NCBI GenBank assembly: GCA_037501455.1
Contig: CM074858.1
Span: 36,763,001-36,827,000, forward strand
Length of the DNA: 64,000 nt
DNA from: Lantana camara
Taxonomy: Eukaryota > Streptophyta > Magnoliopsida > Lamiales > Verbenaceae
Reading direction: 5' to 3'
Position 1 is the stretch's first letter. Every line of letters begins with the position of its first letter. Position numbers and translations under genes: made by a program. Of this stretch, positions 1-10,935 are shown one piece after another. Under the pieces are notes generated by a model that was not told where the DNA came from, ran no database searches, and saw nothing but the letters and a program-made list of their open reading frames with translations.

Positions 1-54
1 TATTATGATTTCTGAAACCCGAAGCCTTCTATGCTCATGGAATTAACATCTAGC

Positions 55-330
55 TTACTCTTTAATAGTTACTCCCCGATTGTTGCCCGAATCCTCTTCA
101 TGGTTGCCACTTTGATCCAAACTCCCTTGTTTACTCTTTAAGAGTTTGAATAATTGAATGAATTCCCTTTTCCATTGTTTGCACTCGATCAGCCAACCTT
201 TACCTAGCAATTTGTGGCCTTTCTTTATCGTTTCCATCTGTTGCTTAATATCTTTTAATATTACCCCACAACACGACAATTCAACTTGGATCTTGAAATG
301 TCCCCACTAAATAAAACCTTTAGCATGATT
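55..330 (-). pseudogene. Remnant of conserved LARD ORF, block 1 (Z copy)
   Basis: A short minus-strand open stretch encodes a peptide with IQVELSCC followed by KQQMETIKKG. Related peptides appear in B (42104-42370), Y (about 4608-4775) and D (about 28434-28545), with the shared core IQA.LSC...EL..MEQQMET.KK. No methionine start is obvious and no known domain was recognised; a coiled-coil-like charged composition is visible. It is probably a decayed gag-like or accessory ORF of the LARD family. Function unknown. Confidence 0.45.
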
Positions 331-1898
331 ATCTTTCAACTTCGTATCCACTGGCGTGCTGAGCTTCCTTTATTCCTTTCTTAAGTGAAATCCCAAAATT
401 TTCCTTGCGTTAACTTGGGTAATTATATGCTCCCCAAACAAGAACTCTTGAATTCAATTTTTGTTCCACTTATGGAATTAATTTCCTGCCTCCTCTCGAA
501 CAATAAGTCTCCAGTTATTATCCTACTTTTGAGCATATAATTTCCTTCCAAAATTCTTTATCATCCTTTGCCGTTTTCATTTGTTACTCCAAATCTCCCA
601 ATTCGTACTCTTGCACGACCCTCCAAATTGAATCCGGAAAATAAACTCATTCCACCCGATTATAGAGTCCCTAGCATCTTTACCTTTCATGAATAGATCA
701 TCCAAAGCTACTAGCTCGATTCAAATTATCGAAATGATCTTCTTCTCTTACTTGAATTTGCTTCCCAATTAACTAAGTCTCAATTTAACAACACACCTGA
801 ATGTCGAATGATTAGTACCCCAATCTTCCTTCGCCTTGTTCACGAATGAAATAGACTTCCTTGCCCGCCTGATGCTCTCATTTGGCAACACGATCTCCCT
901 TAACTGATTTTCTCACTCCAAATTTCATTCTTTGGAATCATAACCCGGTGAACTTGTCTTCGAACCTTTTCCGTACTTGATCCTTAGTCTAAAATTCCTT
1001 GGTAGCACTTTCTGTGAATTGATGATCCAAGTTGGTAATTCTCAAATTTAAGTGCTTCTACTTGTTGCTCCATATCTTCCAATTCAACGACATCATATTC
1101 GACAATCTTTAAAACCCTTTCCCGAGAATACCCCTTTTCCTTATTATTAAACTCCCGGTTTAGGCATCTCCGGAATCCCTCTCTTTTTTTTTTTCCGAAT
1201 CCATCGCTAACGCAATCCGGTTATTCTCCCTAGTCTAGTACTTTGCCTCTCTTGAGTGCTTTCATTTACCGTTCCCCCTATCCTTCAATGTATTCCCTCA
1301 ACATGACAATTTAACTTGAATCGGAAAATAGACTCGTCTTAGCTGAATGTAGAATCCTGAACATGTTGGTTTTCCATAACTGGTTATTTGCTCTTCCTGG
1401 CTGTCGTGTTAAGAATTTTGAATCCAATTGATCTGAACCCAAATGTAATTCCCAAGCTTGTGCTTCGATCGGAGGTACTTAGTTGACTCTCCTTCTCAAC
1501 TCCTATAGTAGCCCAAGATTACCGAGCAATTGGTCGTGGTTTGATATCATTTCCACAACCTGTAACTCACAACCTTCTTTGAAATAAATGCATGTGGGTA
1601 AGGCGTGCTTATGTCACATAATGATCACATAATTAATGCTCACGACTAAGATTTAATATAAATGCAGCAGGCAATTTATCAGTATTTAAAGTAAAACACG
1701 TTAAGCATATAATTTCAAATAATTCAAGATCAATTAATTAACAATAAATGTCAGAAATCAATGCAAAGTATAGGTTGTCAAGTAATCGAATTAATCCAGA
1801 GAATTCAAATAGATTCAAATAATATGCAAGACTCTCAAATTACCAATTAATTCCTATGCCGTTCGACCTAGACTTGACACAACACGACACTAGAACCT

Positions 1899-1925
1899 CG
1901 GTTTTGCAACCGGGCTCTGATACCA
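1899..1925 (-). promoter_or_regulatory. Primer-binding site and post-PBS hairpin of Z
   Basis: On the minus strand TGGTATCAGAGCCC (1925 down to 1912) matches the 3' end of plant initiator-Met tRNA and starts 6 bases inside the LTR edge. It is followed at once by CGGTT-GCAA-AACCG (1912-1899), a 5-bp stem with a GNRA-type tetraloop. The same arrangement occurs in D and B. Confidence 0.85.
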
Positions 1926-1931
1926 CCTTAG

Positions 1932-4592
1932 ATGTAGCACCCCTATAAGTAGAGATACCACACCCCCGCACTATAGGCCGATCCACATACGAAATGGACA
2001 ATCCGTACATGAACTAACCTATAGCGAACGGGTGACAAATAAAAGAAAAGACGAGCTAGGCGGGACTATACCCCAAAGCAATACAAAGCCATGACATAAA
2101 AGTTAAAAGCGGAAGCATAATATCAACATTACTTATAGGTACCATATTTACATCAAAAGTATAAATACTAAAAGGTACCAACAGATATCAATACATTATC
2201 ATCTCCTATATATTATACAAGCAAAAGTCCCCAAATATACTAAGAACTATAACGTACTAACTCAGGACATGACAAAAGCAAGATCATGGAAGTATGTACA
2301 ATGCTAGACCCGGCTGGACGACAAGACATGACTCTGACTCCCACCTAGCACACGACCGCGACAACCTGAAAGGTGTGGCGTCAGTCCATGGAAGACTGAG
2401 TGAGGGGCAATACATATATATTACCGCAGTTAACATGCAAGTTATAACCTCGGGTAAGGTTTTATAGTTAAAAGTATTATACGTTCACAATAATAGAGAA
2501 CTCGCCCGAGATTACAACTATCAATATCAATTACTGGTTCGTTTCATGCAATCAATCAATACATGGCCCCGGCAAGTGAGGGCGGTCTCCAACCGAACTC
2601 CAAATGAACATGTACATGCTTGCTTGATTATCAATAAATAGGTGATCATGAAATTCCATTATCGTGCAATCGTGCAATAGTGTAATCATATAACACGTTC
2701 ATGGAATGGAAATCATGCAATAACCCGAGGCGCATCTGTGGTACCGGACTCGTCCCCAGTCTCCTTCTTCCTCCGGTTTGATGATGGGATTGGAAGGCCC
2801 CAACATCTAATCTCATTGAGCAGAGGGTACATGAATCCCTAAGCCCGGAGCTTCTTCCTCCACTAACCTCCTAGCGGATTCAGGGGTGACCCCAAACATG
2901 ATGAGGATAGTGCCAGAGTTACCCGTCAGCCCTTGCTTTCCCGGTTGGCTCTAGTCACTACCCTCGGGCCCAAACGTGAACGATCATGCTACTCACCTAA
3001 ACATGCACGAAACAATACATGGCTTGCTTGCTTGCTTGAACACGACTTGAAATGATCAATGATTAATAGAGACTATAAATATAAATACCTTTTTGGCCGA
3101 AATATCACATAAGGGATATAAGGGTTCTATATAACTAACAATTAAACCTCACCTTTACCGACCAAAGACACGTAGGGCATGGCCTACGGGGCTTGCTCCT
3201 CGTCCCTACGAAGCTGGTCTGTGCAAAATAGACGGGTACACGTGAGACTTAACTCTAAATAGACCAAATATGACGAACGGCAAAATGCAATGAGATGACG
3301 TGCAAATCATAATGTGGCATGAAAACATCTTGTTTCAGTACATATGGGATCATATAAAAGCAATTCGGGGTCAAAGAAGTCGTTGGATCGAGGGGCTAAA
3401 AATGTAATTTTATGTAGAATATTTTGTTCTGCAATCCAGGTGGGAACGGCCGTTCCGGGTTCCTTTGTAAATGGGAACGGTAGTTCCCATGAATCCCCAA
3501 AACGCGCCAACAATTTCAATTTTAGAAATGCGCCTTAGCTGGGAACGGCCCTTCCGTCGCAAGGCCAAAATGGTAACGGTCGTTCCCATGCTCGGCCGCC
3601 TTGTTTTAGTTTAAAAGAGGGGAACGCCCGTTCCCACAATGCCTTAAGGCTGGGAACGGCCGTTCCCTGTTTCTGCAACTTACAGAAATAAAGTAAAACA
3701 GGGGAGGCTCTCGACAATGAGCAACAAAGCAACAAAATTCCATTTTCGATCAACAAAGTTAGGATTTTCTGGTAATATGATGCATATATGCTCAAGAAAT
3801 GATATCATAACACTTAAACACTCAAAGCACGAAATATTATCAAGAATTCCAAGTTTCCAAGCTCATGATCACACTTGATCATTCATGCTAAATATTCAAG
3901 AATCTCATGAATTAATCATGCCATAATTCAAGATATGATCATTTAATCATGCTTTGCACAACAAAGAGTTCATCTAGCATGCAATTCTCAAAACCTAGCT
4001 CAATCAAATATGCTCAAGAATCAAGAATCATCAATTCATGTAACTATCACCTTGAAGACCAAGAAATGAAGAAGATGAAGATGGATGATTTGGAGCTTAA
4101 AAGCTTGGGATTTCTTGAGCAAACTTGATGGTGATGATAAAATCTCTTCTTCCCTTTTCTTCTTGAAGAACCGAGCAAGCAAGGAGCAAATATGTTGGTG
4201 ATTTTTAGGATAAAAATGAATGAAGAAGCTTAAGGAAGCTTTGTACGTGAATCACCATCCTTGATTTTGTGAAATAATCAAATTGCCATTTAATATATCC
4301 CTCAAATATTCAAGTCATGCCATTAAGTATGTATAGTTTTGAAATATGATCAATTTAGTCCCTGAAAATGTTATGCAATTTGCTCCCTAAAGGTTAGGAA
4401 GAAAATTAAGTAGGGACAATTTCATAATTAAATCATACTCGATGAATATTTTACGAAATGAATATTTTCAAGTTATGAAAGAAATCCTCAGTTTGATATA
4501 AATTCATAAAATTTCATGAAAGTATTATAAAATATAATTTAGAAAATTATTTTAAACATAAGATATTAATAAATAAAATTCGGGGCGTTACA
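1932..4592 (-). repeat. 5' LTR of element Z (2,661 bp)
   Basis: The ends are TGTAGCACCCC...GCGTTACA (plus strand), i.e. TGTAACGCCCC...GGTGCTACA in element sense, the terminal signature shared by all LARD-like LTRs here. The motif CCTTCTTCCTCCGG lies at 2763-2776; it recurs in the LTRs of B, D and E. The palindrome cluster is at 3442-3667. The small ORFs in this LTR look incidental. Confidence 0.85.
3442..3667. repeat. Palindrome cluster GGGAACGGCCGTTCCC in Z LTR
   Basis: Six related inverted repeats lie within about 225 bp: 3443-3456, 3471-3490 (ATGGGAAC-GGTA-GTTCCCAT), 3541-3556, 3570-3589, 3620-3635 (GGGAAC-GCCC-GTTCCC) and 3652-3667 (GGGAACGG/CCGTTCCC). The cluster stands out from the AT-rich LTR. 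It sits about 0.9-1.15 kb from the sense start of the LTR, close to where D and C carry their own palindrome clusters. Confidence 0.85.
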
Positions 4593-4607
4593 ACAATAGT
4601 AAGGATG

Positions 4608-4775
4608 GTATTTGAGTTCATTTTTCCAAATCCAAGCTAAATTGTCGTGTGTAAGGTAGAATTGGAAAATATGGAGCAACAAATGGAAACGATAAAGAAA
4701 GGCAAATACTCTTTGGAAGAAAATTATGCGCTCACGTGTAGGCAATTGGAAAACAAGTTCAGTTCACCAATTTAA
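4608..4775 (+). pseudogene. Remnant of conserved LARD ORF, block 1 (Y copy)
   Basis: The plus-strand reading contains VELENMEQQMETIKKG, matching the B and Z copies. An in-frame stop just upstream looks like the result of a small deletion in the codons matching LSCC. The frame then stays open to about 4770. Protein function is unknown; it is treated as a broken relic of the family ORF. Confidence 0.45.
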
Positions 4776-5351
4776 ACTCATAAAGGATAAGCACAGAATC
4801 TTGATTAAGGTGGTGATTAGAAGTAGGGTTTGGAACCACTCTAGGGGTCAATTTTGTAAGAGTGTTCGGGCAATGTGGAAGGGTTGATTTCCGAGGAGAA
4901 AGTTAGATGCTAATTCCGTGGATGAAAAAGAATTTAGGGATCAAGAAATTGCAATCCTGGACGGTGGAAGAAACAAATTGATGCATAAAGATTCATGGGA
5001 ATCTTGAAGACCATGGGAAAGTCCAGGAATAATCAGCAAGTCAAAGTAAGCTCGTGATTAGAGAAACGAGGACAAGCTACCCAGCTAACGGCTTGCCAGC
5101 TTGGTGACAAGTTCAAGACATTCATAGCATGTGCATCATACATTGCATCAAATTATTTAATTTTCCGTACTTATACTTGTTTGTGCATCTCTATTTGATT
5201 TCCTTGCCATAATATGTTACATATCAAATTGTTGCAAGTGTGCCACGTGTATCGACATTTTAACCCGATATGCATTTTAGTGTTTAATTGATAGAAAGTT
5301 CCTTTAGTTCATCTATCCAGTATCATTTTAATCGAGCCACATCCGAATTTA

Positions 5352-5470
5352 GATGAAAAGAAACAATGGGGTTGTTCATTACAAGGGAGATGACATCGGG
5401 GAAAATAAAGAACTTCAGGTAAGGGATAGGTTGATGGAAATAGGATTTCAGAAAGAGAAGCGAGACTAGA
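5352..5470 (+). pseudogene. Remnant of conserved LARD ORF, block 2 (Y copy)
   Basis: The reading MKRNNGVVHYKGDD is followed by KELQVRDRLMEIGF. It parallels the B copy at 41361-41543. The Y copy has one extra T near 5450 that shifts the frame relative to B, then a stop. Of about ten nucleotide differences from B before the shift, six are synonymous, which hints at past selection on the protein. No family recognised. Confidence 0.45.
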
Positions 5471-5660
5471 GTTCACTGCGGGGTGTTCCGATCGGACAAG
5501 AATAGGAAAGAGGTTTCGGACATCAAGAAAACTAGAAGGGAAGTTGAAAGGCAAAACCTTCGGGTTACCATTTTGATTAAAACCTTCCCTAATGAAAATT
5601 GCTCATCAAGAATTTCGACGAAAGAAGGACCGATAGAGTTTAACACGTAACAGCAGAAAT

Positions 5661-5673
5661 TTAAGGGGGAGAG
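5661..5673 (+). promoter_or_regulatory. Internal polypurine tract in Y
   Basis: TTAAGGGGGAGAG lies mid-interior, 1.4 kb upstream of the 3' LTR. The identical 13-mer is found internally in D and B, and it also forms the terminal PPT of D and B. It may be a central-PPT-like second plus-strand priming site, or a relic of an older element end. Confidence 0.6.
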
Positions 5674-6241
5674 CACGACCAAGATGAAAATTTTAAACTT
5701 AAGGTCATGGTTAAGGAAATATTTAGTAGGAACAACGGAAACACAATTAGGGAAGACCTGGAAGTCCTTATGATGGTAATCGAAAACGAGTAAAATGGCT
5801 TTAATAGTTAAACTGTCAAAGTCAAAGTTAAGTTACTAAATTCAGGTGAAGATTATCATGAGCTATAAAGGAGATGGTTCATTGAACATTTCTATGTATG
5901 GAATTCCGATTTGGAGGTGATGGAATTATAAGGGAGCTTCTGTGAACTCCTAAGTCAGAGTTGACAAGAGGAAGTCGAATCAAGTTAGCATATAATGGGA
6001 TGATGTCAATCAAGATTAATTTAATGAAGTACAAAAAGGGGGTCCAACAAAGATAATATTATTAAGTCATCGGTTACTCCAATGGTAATTCGGAAGGAAA
6101 TTTAAGAAGAGACCAAACCAAAAAGGATGATCATTGGAAGATTTACGTCAAACTTCAAGAATCATCATGAACATTCTATCTTTGATTCAAGAAATGTGGG
6201 GCTAAATACCGAATATAATCTTAAGGGGTCAAAGAGAATGA

Positions 6242-6487
6242 ATGGATAACTTGAACGGAAGATGGGAAAGGATTCGTGTTGAGAGAGACCATAATGATAA
6301 ATATCTCAAGGTCGGGATTGAATCGTCAAGGTTGTCAAGAGTAATTATCCTCGAGGATATGTTAGACTCCGATATGGGTAAAGATAGTAGCTTTGGACCT
6401 AACTTCGGGGACGGATGGTCTAAGGGTATACGGGAGGTCAAAGCTCGGTTACTTAAAAGAGTTGGTCTTGTTGAAGAAAGATTATAG
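6242..6487 (+). other. Uncharacterised 81-codon ORF in Y interior
   Basis: The frame MDNLNGRWERIRVERDH... is open for 81 codons. The homologous DNA in B (about 40560-40760, minus strand) is interrupted in this frame. It could be a surviving piece of the ancestral LARD ORF or chance. No domain seen. Confidence 0.25.
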
Positions 6488-6893
6488 GTAATCGATGGGG
6501 GGGTCAAAGAAGGTTAGAAGAAGTAAAATTTCGAATAAAATCATTAAAGGGCCTATCACCTTGTCATTGGACACATTAAGGATATAGAAGACAAGACAAG
6601 TACCGAGCCAGCCTTTGAGCCAGACCATGTCTTGGGCAAACATGTTACCAACGTCAACACTTTCGACCATGGTGACCGGTACTTAAAGCATTTATGGCAT
6701 ATGCAAACATGCAATTTAAATTTAAATGATTTCTTAATGTTATATGCCTTGCTAATTGATTACTTTCGTTGTTCCTTGTTATATTTGTAATTGATGTTTA
6801 CTACGTGTCCCTGTGTGACCTACGTGACTATTAATTGTTGCAATCCATGTTTTGAAATCCTTTTCATCTTGGTGTTTACTCTTTGTTGCTTTT

Positions 6894-7027
6894 GAGAGAC
6901 AGGGTTCTCTCACTATTGTTCAAGAGACGGGGTTCTCTCTTTGCTATTTTTGAGAGACGGGGTTCTCTCATTGTTGTTTGAGAAACGGGGTTCTCTCCTT
7001 GTTGCTTGCGAGGGACAGGGTTTTCTC
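6894..7027 (+). repeat. 29-bp-period hairpin array near 3' PPT of Y
   Basis: Five units start at 6894, 6922, 6952, 6980 and 7010 with consensus GAGAGA-CGGGGT-TCTCTC, a 6-bp stem with a 6-nt loop. Unit 5 (GAGGGACAGGGTTTTCTC) keeps pairing in RNA through two G-U wobbles. The array ends about 45 bp before the PPT, the same place as in D and B. Confidence 0.85.
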
Positions 7028-7069
7028 ATTAATTATTTTCAGGCGAAAAGTGAATCCGAGGACGAATTC

Positions 7070-7087
7070 TTTTAAGGGGGGAGAGGT
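7070..7087 (+). promoter_or_regulatory. 3' polypurine tract of Y
   Basis: TTTTAAGGGGGGAGAGG lies directly before the LTR start at 7088 (TGTAACGCCC). This is the standard plus-strand priming position for a plus-oriented element. Confidence 0.85.
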
Positions 7088-8638
7088 TGTAACGCCCTGG
7101 TTTTTCAGTCGTATGGTATGACTTATGTGTTTACCAAATTGCGCGAATTAATTTTTTATAAGTGTTTTGTATATTTAATTTTTATTAAATGATAAAATGT
7201 TAAATATTTATATCTTAAGTTTATTAATATTAAAATTATGTGAATTCGTTAACTTTCATATCTTAATTTTATTAATATTAAATTTAAAATTAATTCATGT
7301 ACTTTGATTCATATTTAAAAAAAAATTGTATTTAATTTTTGTTAATTATTATGGAATATTATGAATTTATAAATGCATTACGCATGAGTGTTATAAACGC
7401 GTTTCGTTCTTATATGATTTGATATCGAAATTTCGTGAAAATTTAATATGTCGCAGATATACGTGTCATGAATATGAGTATACATTCGTTTCGTGTTTTC
7501 GGATTCATTTGCATTAGTTTTGAATTTATTTTGTTCTTGGAATCCAAATCGGGGGTTAACGAGCAATTAGCGCACCCTTGGTTCCGTATGTGATATCTTG
7601 ATCTCGGGAACTCGGAATCGAGTTCCATCAACTTCATTGAACTTGTAACAAAATTTTGGGTTTAATGAACTTAGCCTCATATTTTTCCAAAATTATTTGA
7701 TCCTCTGAAATTCAACCAAAATGTGTTACGTTCGTCAAAACTGCACAGCTCACTAAAATGGCCATATCTTTCACAAACCTTGACCAAATTAACCATGGTT
7801 TGATTCCTTGGAATCCTAACTTAATCCTCTAACAGACCTTAACCACCCCAAACCGAACTAACCCTCCACACTTAGAGAAATTTAAGCAAAGACCCCTGCT
7901 CTCCAGTTATTCCTGTAACCCTTGTCATACTTGGAGATTCAAGTGTCAACTCTCTTCCAAACTTCATCCAATCCACAAGGTAAGCTTAGGGTTGTAATAT
8001 AAATTCATTTATGATCATTTTGGACCATACATCCCTAATTTTGAGCATGAATGCATGGAGATTTGAAGGCATGAGTGAATAGTTAGGTTATAACATATGA
8101 ATAGTTAGGTTATAACATAAATTCTTGATCTTATTCATTACTTGATGCTTTTGGTTGATTTAAAGCATGAAAAATGGTTGTCTTAACTCCCTCTTCTCAT
8201 TTATGATCATTGATTTTGTGGCAGTTGAAGGATTGATGAGATGCCATTAATGGAACTTTGAAGAAATTGCTTGAAATGATCATCTTTTTCTCTTCCTCAC
8301 GTTATGAACTGAACTGCTGCGTTGGGGACTGATTTGTTGCTGTCAATTGCTGCTCTTTCTTACCTTAATATGTTGGCATGAGTTTGGTTGAAGCTTATAA
8401 TTTTGTGCCTTGTTTTTCTTGCCTTGTTTGCTGTGTATTGTTACTGTCAGCTGCTGTTCATTTCCCTTGCTAAGTTGCTGTCCGTTTTCAGTGGATTTGT
8501 GGGAGCTTTTGGTGCCATTTTGTTGCTGAATTTATTGCTTTAGCTGCCTGCTACCTACTGCTGTGTGTTCTTGCTTTTAAAACAGGGGATTGAAGCTTGT
8601 TTTATTGCCTTTGCTGCGTCTGTAATGCATCTCCCCGG
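7088..8638 (+). repeat. 3' LTR of Y, first part
   Basis: It starts TGTAACGCCCTGG and is homologous to the reverse complement of the B LTR that ends at 39788. It is interrupted at 8638 by element W within a GC-rich inverted repeat (CCCC-GGGC-GGGG when the two sides are read together). Confidence 0.85.
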
Positions 8639-9350
8639 TGTTGGAAAACACGAATCAGAAAGCAGCGGAATTTAAAAATTTTTCCAACAAAAGGATCTAG
8701 GACTCGCAATCGTGTAACCAAATTCGTAGAGATAGAAAACTTACTTTTCTTTTATTCTTTCTTGAAGCGTTCCAAGCCACCCAAGAACGCTCTTCTCGCG
8801 GCTTGACAACCCGTCCCTCGAAAGTCTCTTTCTACTTCAGAATCCATTGTCGGGATAGCAATCCACATCAACCTAGATTCAATTCATGTTAGGGATGTTC
8901 TCAACAATATAACATAAAGAAAGAAACATGAAACGAGAAAAGCATGATTGAAACTCCCTTCGAAACCCAGTTTTGCGAAAGTAGAAAACTGCCAGTCACA
9001 AAACCCTCGTGAAAAAATTCATCCTTCAGGATATGGACGAACGGTTTTCGCCATCTTCTTTGGTTCGATTTTTTCATTCGCTTCACGTCGGGTTCAGAAT
9101 CGTTTCATCATCCCTTCTGATCGTTTTTGCTTAATCCCCACTTTTGGTAAAGCTCGAATCTTCAAACCTTCTAACTTGAAGTCTCTAGAGATAGTCCACC
9201 AACTTGGCTACAATCTAACTAGTAAGGATGCTAGTTCTCTAGTTAGTGTTTAGGCTTAACCTAGGGTTTTATTTTATCTTGGAGAAAGGAAGGTGTTCAA
9301 CACATGAACCAAGAATGGTCTATTAGCTCTAAAGGGGAGCATGAGCTTCC

Positions 9351-9358
9351 CTATATAT
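9351..9358 (-). promoter_or_regulatory. TATA-like box in W left LTR
   Basis: The minus strand reads TTATATATAG in a GC-richer context, about 350 bp downstream of the G-box cluster in element sense. The same box is at about 17024-17032 in the right LTR, which is the 5' LTR and so the one that would drive the element. Confidence 0.5.
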
Positions 9359-9703
9359 AAAAAGAGGAGGGACGAAATTCCTAGTCCTTAATGGGCTAGG
9401 ATTTTGGTCTCTCTCTCTCCTATTACTTGATCATCAAGTGATTTTGACTTTGACTTTGAATTCTAATTCAAATCAACTTTCAAGAGAGCTAAAAATATCC
9501 AAACTATTTTTGGATAATTTTATACTTTATTTATTTAAAATAAATAACTTATTTTATCTAATTAATTAATTCATAATTAATTAACTAGATTATTTTTCTC
9601 CAAAATAAGATTTTCTTTTTAATTCAAAATTAAACCAAAGTCTATTAAATAATTAATCACATTAATTATTTAACACATAAATAAATATACACATATATTT
9701 ATA

Positions 9704-9771
9704 CACGTGTGTGACACGTGTCACAATGACACGTGTCACTCACGTGAGCCACACGTGTGGTTTCACACGTG
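9704..9771. promoter_or_regulatory. Six-G-box cluster in W left LTR
   Basis: Six CACGTG cores start at 9704, 9715, 9730, 9741, 9752 and 9766. Each is the centre of a longer palindrome with different flanks: ACACGTGT, GACACGTGTC, TGACACGTGTCA, CTCACGTGAG, CCACACGTGTGG, CACACGTGTG. CACGTG is the plant G-box/ABRE core bound by bZIP and bHLH factors. Confidence 0.85.
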
Positions 9772-10924
9772 TGGAACCCTCTTGGCTTGATTAACTCGTT
9801 TAATCATTTTAAAGCCTCAACTCATGTAACCAAGTTGTTGTGTGTGACCCTCTAGGTTCTCAATTCAATTAGCAGTGACCCTAATTAATTAATTCACTAA
9901 TTAATTAATCAGTCCACAGATTAAACGACCATAGTCTAGCAACAGGTGTTTAACCCCTAGCTGAATTGGAATGTTCGGATTCGACAGAACCTTTAAGTCA
10001 TTGATTCATGTGAGATACAATCCTCCTACTTACTATCTCTCAACCATGATCTAGGGTAAGGGAATAATTAGAACCCTAATAATCTGGTCTTAAAGCTAAG
10101 TGCATTTCATATCCATTTGATCTCAATCCAAGAAACCCTTTTCTTGATGTCTTGATCTACTGCCTTGGCCAAGGACTCCATATGGCATATGAATGACTTA
10201 CACAATAAGAGATCACCTTGCAAATGCAAGTGTAGGTCCTTTCTTGATTCTCATTCACTTTCATGAGTCACTTGTGCAGCCCCAGCATAAGCCTTGAATC
10301 AGTTGTCTAAGGCGACACCCTTTAAAGCTTATACCAAAGACTACAGAGTTAACTCATAAAGTAACATGGAACCTCAAGTCTAAGGATCAATTAATCACAT
10401 CAATGACTCGTGAGATATTTCCTAATCTGGAAGTTTCCATTTCCTGAAATAGAAACTTCCTTTCCCATTTAGGAATGTTCTCACACGGGGCACCTCAGTG
10501 AACTTACTTATTAAAGTAAGCACCCTCATGTATCACGCACGTATCAACTATACACTTTGCACCTCCATGAAACAAGGTGGTCCTTCTTAAGGGCGTGATC
10601 CCACAAGCAAGCCTTAGAGGAGTCAGGTTGACACTCCCACTGTCTGTAGGACTCATCGGCTTGGAGTATTTTACTAATCATGACTTATGTGATATAGGGC
10701 TCGTTTCATGAACCATTTCACCTAAATGGTAGAGTCCTAAAGTCATCAGGATTAGGGGAGTTCTCATACATGCACACGTAATGGAAACACACAAAACACG
10801 TATTGGCATATAAAGAAGTGTTTGCCTATAATCAATCGCATATTATTCAAAGATTGTCTGTGATACAAGAAAAGTCCCAAAGCAGATTACGTCGAATCGG
10901 CTTTCTAGGGCACTATTCCTAACA

Positions 10925-10935
10925 ATCTCCCACTT
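10925..10935 (-). promoter_or_regulatory. Polypurine tract of W
   Basis: The minus strand reads AAGTGGGAGAT immediately before the 3' LTR, the expected PPT position for a minus-oriented element. Confidence 0.75.

Larger units (their letters stand above)
1..4592 (-). mobile_element. Element Z: 5' half of a LARD-like Ty3/gypsy element
   Basis: This is a non-autonomous LTR element read on the minus strand; its 3' half lies left of the window. The LTR at 1932-4592 starts TGTAGCACCCC and ends GGGGCGTTACA on the plus strand. The tRNA-iMet primer-binding site lies inside it, just left of 1932, which fixes the orientation. The internal region 1-1931 has no gag-pol. It is alignable by eye to the internal regions of B (41760-43154, minus) and D (from 27259, plus). 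Right of 4592 the sequence becomes the interior of element Y, so Z inserted into Y. The 5 bases after the LTR are ACAAT, but the matching left copy is out of view. Confidence 0.85.
8639..10924 (-). repeat. Left (3') LTR of W
   Basis: The 2,286-bp LTR is bounded by TGTTGG and CTAACA. It carries six G-boxes at 9704-9771 and a TATA-like TATATATA at 9351-9358, in promoter order on the minus strand. A 101-codon ORF (8948-9253) also appears in the other LTR; I regard it as incidental. Confidence 0.9.

Noticed and set aside
8948..9253. 101-codon ORF present in both LTRs of W (also 16621-16926)
   Set aside because: Its preservation follows from LTR duplication; no homology or start context supports a gene.
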